NCBI RefSeq assembly: GCF_028583425.1
Contig: NC_072796.1
Location: 125,461,464 to 125,525,463, forward strand
Source of the DNA: Eublepharis macularius
Lineage: Eukaryota; Chordata; Lepidosauria; Squamata; Eublepharidae
DNA length: 64,000 nt
Direction: 5' to 3'
How positions within the stretch are numbered: the first letter of the stretch is position 1; each line of letters opens with the position of its first letter. Under the pieces are notes generated by a model. It had not been told where the DNA came from and searched no databases. It saw only the letters and a program-made list of their open reading frames with translations. Positions 57,521 to 64,000 of the stretch are shown here, one piece after another. The translations under genes and the position numbers were made by a program.

Positions 57521-60500
57521 AGGGAACCCTGGACATCTCCTTGCTTGGGGTTGCCAACCTCCAGGTGGGACCTGGCGACCTCCCGGAATTGCAACTCATC
57601 TCCAGATTACAGAGCTCAGTTATCCTGGATAAAAGGGCTGCTTTGGAGGGGGGGGGGGACATGTGGCAGCATTATAACCCAAGAGGCCCCGTCTGCTCCC
57701 TAAACTCTACCCTTTCCAGTCTCCACCCCCAAATCTCCAGGAATTTTCTGCCCCGGAGTTGGTATCCCTAGTTGCTGAGTGGTGCAGACCGACCTTTTCC
57801 TATCAGAAGCCATACTGACCGGGAACGTACTGGAAACGCGTGCCAAGGATGCACAGTTGAAACAATGGAAGCTGCCTGCATTGACTATGGGAATGATGAA
57901 TACCGATTGACTTGTATGGTCTCCAGTGAGATCCACTGAAGTAGTGAAAGGTCGCAAGGAAAATGCATGAGGGGTTTACAGAAACCTGCTCCGTGCCTGG
58001 AAGGACAGCTTTCAAAGTGGAATGGTGGAGACTGGGAGTAGCAAAACTGCTTAGAATGAGAGTGGAATGAGGGTCTCTGGGAGTAAAAAACCTACTCTGT
58101 CTGGAATGACAACCCCTGGACTGGAATAATTTCTCCAGGCCCAGTGCAGATGTTGTACTCCTAGGGATGGACCATCATTCCAGTCAGCTTTGATTTCAGT
58201 CCCAGGGACCCCCATTCTACTCTCAGAGCTCTTATTCCAAGGCCAGAGGAGGTTTTTCTAAATCCCTTACATTTTTTCCTTAATTCACAAACCCAGAGAG
58301 AACCGTAATAGATGTAGCTCAGCTCAGAACGTCAGAGTTCTATAAACAGTCATCTCTAAAGCCATTTCAGAGCACCAGTTCCCCACATTTTTTTCTTCAG
58401 TACTTTTTTATCCTGTCCCAGATCTTTGCCCAACAAGCCCCGGGAAATGCAATCAGTTTCAGATCAGCAGTTAATGAAATCACCATATTCCAACAAAACA
58501 ACTTGCATGGGAGGCCACAGGAAGTAACTGTTGAATAAAAATTCTTCAACACAGTTGATTGCATTTCCTAAGGCTCCAATGATCACAGTGCTTTTCTGGG
58601 ATTACATTACATTTAATTTAATGGGTTTATACTCCGCCCTCCCTACATCAACAGGCTCAGGGCGGATCACAACACAACTTAAAACACATTTAGCTATTTG
58701 AAGGTTAGGTAAGGATGTTACGTAATCCTGTACTTTTTGTGTTCTGTGGCCTTTGGACCTTCCTGTGTATAATTTTTTTTATCCATAAATGTGATCATAA
58801 AAACATAAAAAACACAGACTAGTGATCCATCTATTCAGCATCCCATTTCACATAGGAGGGCAAATAAAAATGGCTTTGAGGTCAAGGCCTTCTGCTGTTT
58901 GCTCCTAGCATTGGCATTCAGAGGTTTACTGCCTGTGGATGCTGAGGTACCTTTCAGTTGCATGGCTAATAGCCACGGTTGGACCTATCATGCATGAATC
59001 TGTTTAATCTCCTTTTATGGCTGTGGCCATAATTATGTCCACTGGCAGTGAGTTCCACAGTTTAATTACTTGTTGGGGAAAAAGGTATTTTACTTATCCT
59101 GCATTTTGACATCTGCAAACTGGGGGTCACGGAGGAGTTTATATTATGTCAGTCAAGCAAGCCTTTATTGGCATATATAAAATATAATTTTTTTAAATAG
59201 AGAGGCTCCATACAAAATGAGATTAAAATACAGATAGGAGCAGGGCAACAGTGCAACAAAACCAGTACAGAATATTACTTGTCATGGCGTACAGCCATGG
59301 CGCTGTAGAGAAACTTAGCTACTATTTCAGTTATTTCCGCATCTGGGTTGTCAAGCAGGAAATGAACTTTAAAATCATCAGAAAACTCTGAAAGTTGGGC
59401 TAATATAGGATGTAGAAGATCCCGGCGTGGCGCCAGATAAAAAGGGCACTGGAGACGAACATGGGAAACAGTTTCAATGGAGTCCATCAAGCAAGGACAA
59501 CACCTGCTATAATAAGGAATCCCATGAAATCTGCCAGATAAAATGGCTGAAGGAAGAACATTAAATCTGGCCAGAGAAAAGGCTGTATATAAATTGGGAG
59601 CCAGGAGTTGGTAAAGGTATACTGCTGGGAGACTTACATTAGGGACAATCCCCAAGTTTAGGGGAGAACAAGTTCTATTAGCAGACCTGTAGAGAGTTTG
59701 TAACTCTAATCCCAAAAGACTGTATTTTATTTTTGAGAAGGCCTCAGACTCAGATAGCAGTGATAAAGATTCTATAGATAAGTTCAAGGAACTTATTTTA
59801 CCTTCAATACACGCTGACCAACTAGAGTTGGCAAATTCGATAATAAATGGTACGTATAACTGGGGAGATCAGAATTAAAATGGAGTTTCAACCAATATTT
59901 AATAGTGTGAAGCCATGCCTTGGTGGCGAGTTTATATTATTAATTTTGTTTGCTCCAGAATTTCATGCCTGCCAATGAATACACTTCCTGCATCTTACAA
60001 ATTGGGCTGTAGTCTGAGAGACCTCTTGCTGGAATAAACATGTGTTATCATTTAAGACGCCATGATGAGAGAGCCCTGCTTGTTTTTGCAGCAGCTAACC
60101 TTCTGCGATCGTCTGGGTTCGTTTCCTTTTATTTTTACAGCGAAGAAAACGTATGGAAACTTTGTGAATATATCCGAAGCCAGAATCAATACCCTTTAGA
60201 AGAATTTTATGCTGTTTTTATTTCCAATGACAGAAGGATGGTGAGTGGTAATGGAGGAACGCAGCATAGCTCTTATGTCAAGTCAAAGTTTTCTGTTTTC
60301 TGTAGCTTTATGCCCGTTGCTATTTACCTCGTATCCAGATCAGGGTTTTTGTTTGTTTCTTAAACTGGCTGTGTTTCTTTGCCATTAATGGTAGCCCCGC
60401 ACGCATCAGTTAAACTCATGAAACTTACCCCATCATTTTCTCTCCAAATGTTGCCACTCACTAACAGTGCAATCCTAAAAAGAGTTACTCCAGTCTAAGC

Positions 60501-63500
60501 CAACTGAAATCAATGGGCTTAGGATAGCATTGGAAATCCCTGGGAATCTGGCTACTGTTAAAGGAGGAAGAGGAGGAGGAGGAAACAGGTCAAGTAAAAA
60601 GACAAGAAAACAAGTGGCAGTTGTAATCCAGATGAGTGTAGTGGTTGTATAGTGGTTAGAGTGTTGGACTAGAAGCGGGGAGACTCAGGTTCAAATCTCT
60701 GCTCTGCCACCGAAGCTCAGTGGTGACCTTGGGTCAGTCACATGCTTTCAGCCTAACCTACCTCAAAGGGCTGTTGTGAGGATAAAATAGAGACGAGAAT
60801 GATGTAAGCCACTTTGAGTCCCCACAGAGGAGAAAGGTGGGGTATAAATGAAATAAATAAATCCTCGCTCAGCCATGGAGCTCATTCCTTGATCATAGGA
60901 CAGTTGCTCTCAGCCTAGCCTACCTTTCAGGGTTACTATGTGGACATAAGGAGGCTGGGGAGAGCCATGTATTCTGTCCTGAGCACCTTGGAGGAAGGGA
61001 TGGATTTTTTAAAAAAAAATATTTTCATTGTTCCTTGTAACCTGTAGGTGCCACTTTGGAAACAGAAGGCAAGAGGTGGAAATCAACCAGTGATCTGGGT
61101 GAGAAAATTCACATTTGCTTCTTTGCTTATAGTTTTATTAATTATTATTGTATTGTCTGGTTATTACTGTGTAATAACTATGCTTAACCACTGAAGAAGG
61201 CCACATGGCCGAAACGCGTTCGGTCAGGATCACATAAGGTTCTTTTCTGAGGTTTTTTTGTATGATTTTAATCTGTATTGAGGCCTGTAAAATTTTTATA
61301 TTATTCTGTAATAAATACATGTATTTTGTTGTATACTGATAGATATTTATGCTTTACGTTTAGTAATGTTAATATTTGGCCCTGTGATTTGGATTTCTGT
61401 AACTTTCTTGGTTCTTCATTCAATACTGTTGCTACTGTGCCAGCTCTTATGACCGTGAATGCACAAAGCTGCTTTATACCGAATTAGACCACTGATCTGT
61501 CCATCTGAATATGGCTTGCTCCAGCTGGTAGCACCTGTCTGGTCAGGTGGGGTTCTGTCCCAGCCTTGTGGCATGAGATCCTTTGTCTGTGAAAGTACAG
61601 GGGCCTGGCAAAGGGCTATAGCACATAGTACAGATAGAAAAGGCTCAGCTACGCATGAACACACATGAAATTGCCACGTACTGAATTAGACTGCCGGTCC
61701 CTCAAAGCCAGTATTGTTTACTCAGACTGGCAGAAGCTCTCCAGGGCTCAGGCAGAGGCCTTTCACATTTGCCTTTCTGCCTACTTGAAGGACCTATTGC
61801 CTGATCCTTTTAACTGGAGAGGCCAAGGATTGAACCTGGGACCTTGTGCATGCAAAGCGGAGGATTGTCCATTGAGCCACAGCCATCGTCCCTCCTCTCC
61901 CTTCTTACTCCAGTCAATTGCTTTTACTTGCATAGTAATTAAATTGCGCGAGGTGACATGCGCAGAAAGAGTTGGTTGAAAGGAAGTAGAATCCAAGGTG
62001 TATCTGCACCCTCCAGTCAAGACCCCGTTAAGCCAGCTCAGTTGAATTTGAACCTCTGATACTTGTACACAGGGCTCATTTCAAGGGGGAACGCACAGGA
62101 ACACAGTTCCGGCAGTTCCCCAAAGAGGTCACGTCAGGTGGCCCCGCCCACCTGACTCTCAGCCATTTGGGGCCCGTTTCGGCCTAGATTGGGGCTAAAA
62201 CGGCCTGGATCGGGCCTCTGACGGGTGGGGGATCACTCTCTCACTCAGCAGCGGCCCAATCCTGACCATTGTGTGCCCCCTTTCAGCCATTTTCAGCCCC
62301 TTTTTGCCATTTTGGGCCCAATTTCGGCCCTGAATGGCCAGGATTGGGTCCAAAACAGCCAGAATAGGTCATGTCAGGGGGTGTGGCATATGCAAATCAA
62401 TTATACTAATGACACACTTCCGGTGATGGCAAGAGGCATGGCATATGCTAATGAGTTATGCTAATGAGTTCTTACAGCTCTTTTTCTACGAAATGACCCC
62501 TGCTTGTACCCCATATTAGGGTGCAAGAGCCAGTGTGATATAGTGGTTAGAGTGTCAGACGAGGATCTGGGAGATGTGGGTTCCAGTCTCCACCCGGTCA
62601 TGTAAACTCTCTGAGTGACCTTGGGCCAGTCATACACTGTCAGCCTAACCTACCTCACAGGGTTGTTGTGATGATAAAATGGAGGAGGAGAGAACTATGT
62701 TTTAAGCCCACTGGGGAGAAAGAGATGACTAAATAAAACTGAGTGATCCACAGTCAGGTTTCCTGACCTGTTAATTTTAATTATGAAAACAGCCGGGAGG
62801 GCTCTGATTTGGATCAGGGCCAGCCTGGAAGGGTTTTTTTCTTATTTTTCTTACACAAACAAACCTCAAGTTTCTGACAGCCCAATAGAGGGGGGGGGGG
62901 GAGACAGCTATAATGTGGGGTGACTGTGGGTTTTTCCTCCCTACTGATAAAGGGTCTGAGTAATTTCTCCCAGACAAATTAAGTGGGTAAAAAGACTCTT
63001 CACCCACGCAGAACATTTCTGCTTTAGTAGGGATTTGAACTTGCAGCTCTCATGGTCAAACTCAATGTGCTAACGACCATATCAGGATACTTGACTTGTT
63101 TTATATGGGGAGGCAGATGATGCAGCAGCTTTGCTGAGGCTCAGCCGCTGTGGATCTGGTTAGCTTCCGGATCAGAGATCCTCTGGGGGGAGGTATGCCA
63201 CCTTTGAGTTCCATGGCAGAAGAACATCTGGATATAAAATTAATAGATTTAATCAAGTGCAGACTGCATCCCCCTCACTGGTGAGTAACTGCAGAGTTCC
63301 TGTGTACTGGGGGATTAGGGAGAAGGGGTCTACACCTCCAAGAGTGACGTTTCCATACAGACTTAAGCCCTGAAATAATACACACACACACACATTTTTG
63401 GAAATTAATCTCTGTTGAGTTCACAGTAGAAGTGATCTTCTTTGCACCAGGGTTCCCCAGCTCACTGTTGGTTAGAAGAAATGCGTAAAAGGCAACATTG

Positions 63501-63736
63501 AAGTTGTTACATTGAGACGGATGCTTTTTCCATCTTCTCTATTGTAGATACTTTGCGGTTAACAAGTTTTTTTCTTCAAATTTCCAGGATTACCATGTTA
63601 TTTTACTTCATGTATCAAGTGGAAACCAGAACTTTATTTATGATCTTGACACAGTGCTACCTTTCCCATGCTCTTTTGACACTTATGTTGAAGAGGCCTT
63701 TAAATCGGATGATATTCTTGAGCCCGGATTTCGAAG
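57437..63736 (+). CDS. NTAQ1: NTAQ1 (WDYHV1), first four coding exons; gene continues past the right edge
   Basis: The enzyme deamidates N-terminal glutamine to glutamate in the Arg/N-degron pathway. Exons 57437-57513, 60141-60240, 61048-61098 and 63588-63736 join in phase and give 125 codons plus two bases. Recognisable blocks: [65 protein letters not shown] and [13 protein letters not shown]. Catalytic residues by alignment with human C28/H81/D97 are C26, H79 and D95, all present. Human NTAQ1 is about 205 residues, so roughly 80 residues lie outside. The start is the only ATG in frame with exon 2 and gives an N-terminus two residues shorter than human. The introns hold many SINEs and a MITE. 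Confidence 0.95.
57545..57771. mobile_element. hAT-type MITE (TAGGGTTGCC family), copy 4
   Basis: Begins TGGGGTTGCCAACCTCCAGG and ends GGAGTTGGTATCCCTA, with GGGCTGCTTTGGAGGG and an 11-G tract inside. A TTGCT direct repeat flanks it, offset by one base on the right. It sits about 30 bp into NTAQ1 intron 1. Confidence 0.7.
58600..58690 (-). repeat. LINE tail fragment, antisense
   Basis: GGGTTTATACTCCGCCCTCC and ACAGGCTCAGGGCGGATC are the inverse of the 3' end of a CR1/L2-type LINE (compare GAGCCCGCTTGTGGGGAGGG at 24422). Confidence 0.5.
58780..59105 (+). repeat. Ancient interspersed repeat fragment
   Basis: GGCTAATAGCCACGGTTGGA, CCTATCATGCATGAATCTG and GGCAGTGAGTTCCACAGTTT are text I recognise from a widespread reptile repeat; the family name is not certain. 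No ends could be placed. Confidence 0.4.
59155..59900 (-). mobile_element. LINE 3' part with C-terminal zinc-knuckle-like domain
   Basis: A 170-codon minus-strand frame (59275-59787) contains [20 protein letters not shown] then [14 protein letters not shown] and [15 protein letters not shown]. This C-C...ETVSHV-L-CP-Y...R pattern is seen at the C-terminus of several LINE reverse-transcriptase proteins. After the stop comes a short 3'UTR ending near ATATATGCCAATAAAGGCTT. The clade cannot be decided without the catalytic part, which is absent. Confidence 0.6.
60141..60240 (+). CDS. NTAQ1: NTAQ1 exon 2
   Basis: Completes Cys26 and codes [20 protein letters not shown] then [13 protein letters not shown]. 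Acceptor TTTTTACAG|C, donor ATG|GTGAGT. Confidence 0.97.
60636..60865 (+). repeat. CORE/MIR-like SINE, full length, sense
   Basis: TATAGTGGTTAGAGTGTTGG (A-box region), CAGGTTCAAATCTC (B-box), GTGGTGACCTTGGGTCAGTC, CCTACCTCAAAGGGCTGTTG and TGAGGATAAAATAGAGACG form the tRNA head and CORE; the tail is GGGGTATAAATGAAATAAAT. The clearest copy of the family in this window. Confidence 0.8.
60868..61020 (+). repeat. CORE/MIR-like SINE fragment
   Basis: CTCAGCCTAGCCTACCTTTC, AGGGTTACTATGTGG and GAGCACCTTGGAGGAAGGGA continue the family pattern right after the previous copy. Its end reaches within 30 bases of NTAQ1 exon 3. Confidence 0.5.
61048..61098 (+). CDS. NTAQ1: NTAQ1 exon 3
   Basis: A 51-base exon, [17 protein letters not shown], matching human IPIWKQQARPGDGPVIW. 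Too short for an open-frame scan but in phase on both sides. Acceptor CTGTAG|GTG, donor TGG|GTGAGA. Confidence 0.95.
61462..61660 (-). repeat. tRNA-derived SINE, antisense, worn
   Basis: AAGCTGCTTTATACCGAATT, AGACCACTGATCTGTCC and a degraded body are the inverse of the SINE at 11664. Confidence 0.5.
61664..61890 (-). repeat. tRNA-derived SINE, antisense, good copy
   Basis: AAATTGCCACGTACTGAATT, CTCAGACTGGCAGAAGCTCT, CCTGATCCTTTTAACTGGAG, GGATTGAACCTGGGACC (inverse B-box) and TTGAGCCACAGCC run in the order expected for the inverted element. Lies directly after the preceding copy. Confidence 0.7.
62070..62502. mobile_element. hAT-type non-autonomous element with repeated interior
   Basis: Ends CAGGGCTCATTT and (inverted) CAGGGGTCATTT are terminal inverted repeats. 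Flanks CTTGTACA (62062-62069) and CTTGTACC (62503-62510) match at 7 of 8 bases. The interior repeats variants of GGCCCNNTTTCGGCC and TTGGGNCCNAAACGGCC several times. No transposase frame. In NTAQ1 intron 3. Confidence 0.75.
62526..62740 (+). repeat. CORE/MIR-like SINE, sense
   Basis: GCCAGTGTGATATAGTGGTT, GGGTTCCAGTCTCC (B-box-like), GAGTGACCTTGGGCCAGTC, CCTACCTCACAGGGTTGTTG and a tail GATGACTAAATAAAACT. Near full length; in NTAQ1 intron 3. Confidence 0.75.
63588..63736 (+). CDS. NTAQ1: NTAQ1 exon 4
   Basis: [20 protein letters not shown] then [20 protein letters not shown] and [10 protein letters not shown]. Contains catalytic H79 and D95. Acceptor TTTCCAG|GAT, donor CGAAG|GTAAGA. Confidence 0.97.
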
Positions 63737-64000
63737 GTAAGAATGTAAAGCACCAACCGTGGACACGCTGTGTGGTCTTTAGACTTATATGGGAACTTTT
63801 CATGACTTCGAGCTAAAGAATATCACTGAGGGGGGGGGAATATCCCATTAAGATAGGGCTGCCTGCCTCCAGGAGGTAAAAAAAAAGAGTGGAAAAACCA
63901 CAACCCAAACCATATTTATATGATTATTATTTGTCTTTGTATTAGCTTGTATGATAAATCTTGATTACCTGTTATATGAATTACTTATATATATATGCAC

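Noticed and set aside
57165-57662. Plus- and minus-strand frames of about 160 codons around NTAQ1 exon 1
   Set aside because: GC-rich promoter and MITE sequence; only the shorter frame starting at 57437 joins in phase to NTAQ1 exon 2.
59275-59787. An intact functional LINE protein
   Set aside because: Only a C-terminal fragment remains; no reverse transcriptase or endonuclease core is present upstream on the minus strand.
60645-60710. A tRNA gene
   Set aside because: A-box and B-box text is present, but no cloverleaf can be formed and the segment is the head of a CORE-type SINE.
1-64000. CRISPR array, operon or other bacterial-type system
   Set aside because: No regularly spaced direct repeats and no dense gene clusters; genes are spliced vertebrate genes.

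Overview
The window is nuclear DNA from a vertebrate, and the repeats point to a squamate reptile. They include a tRNA-derived SINE with an ACCTTT-type tail like Sauria SINEs, SINEs carrying a 5S-rRNA-derived segment, CORE/MIR-like SINEs, CR1/L2-type and L1-like LINE remnants and several hAT-type MITEs. The species cannot be named from this sequence. Genes are multi-exon with GT-AG introns, and CpG islands mark the gene starts.

Three protein genes are present in an order I know from other amniotes, ZHX1 - ATAD2 - NTAQ1 (WDYHV1). (1) ZHX1, minus strand: the first 140 codons (two C2H2 zinc fingers) lie at the left edge. A ~15 kb repeat-rich intron separates them from a probable non-coding first exon in the CpG island near 15.7 kb. 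(2) ATAD2, minus strand: I could assemble the whole coding region by hand as 28 exons between 54161 and 19071, with reading phase kept across every junction. It gives 1388 codons plus stop: acidic N-terminus, active AAA+ domain, degenerate second AAA+ domain, bromodomain and C-terminal tail. (3) NTAQ1, plus strand: the first four coding exons (57437-63736), including the catalytic Cys, His and Asp; the rest lies beyond the right edge.

Layout: 0-0.42 kb ZHX1 coding; 0.42-15.7 kb ZHX1 intron 1; 15.5-16.35 kb CpG island; 16.4-18.6 kb intergenic; 18.6-19.07 kb ATAD2 3'UTR; 19.07-54.2 kb ATAD2; 54.2-57.1 kb the gap between the head-to-head ATAD2 and NTAQ1 promoters; 57.4 kb to the end NTAQ1. The genes are not an operon. 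ATAD2 is a chromatin AAA+/bromodomain protein, ZHX1 a zinc-finger/homeobox transcription factor and NTAQ1 an N-terminal glutamine amidohydrolase of the Arg/N-degron pathway.

No prokaryotic-style system, CRISPR array or intact mobile element was seen. The most unusual structures are a ~1 kb composite repeat present in three nearly collinear copies plus one partial copy, each full copy carrying an internal SINE-like module; an 80-bp hAT-type MITE with a perfect 8-bp target duplication; a GC-AG intron in ATAD2; and a strongly shortened ATAD2 acidic tract. All homology calls are from memory of protein families and repeat consensus sequences; no search was run.
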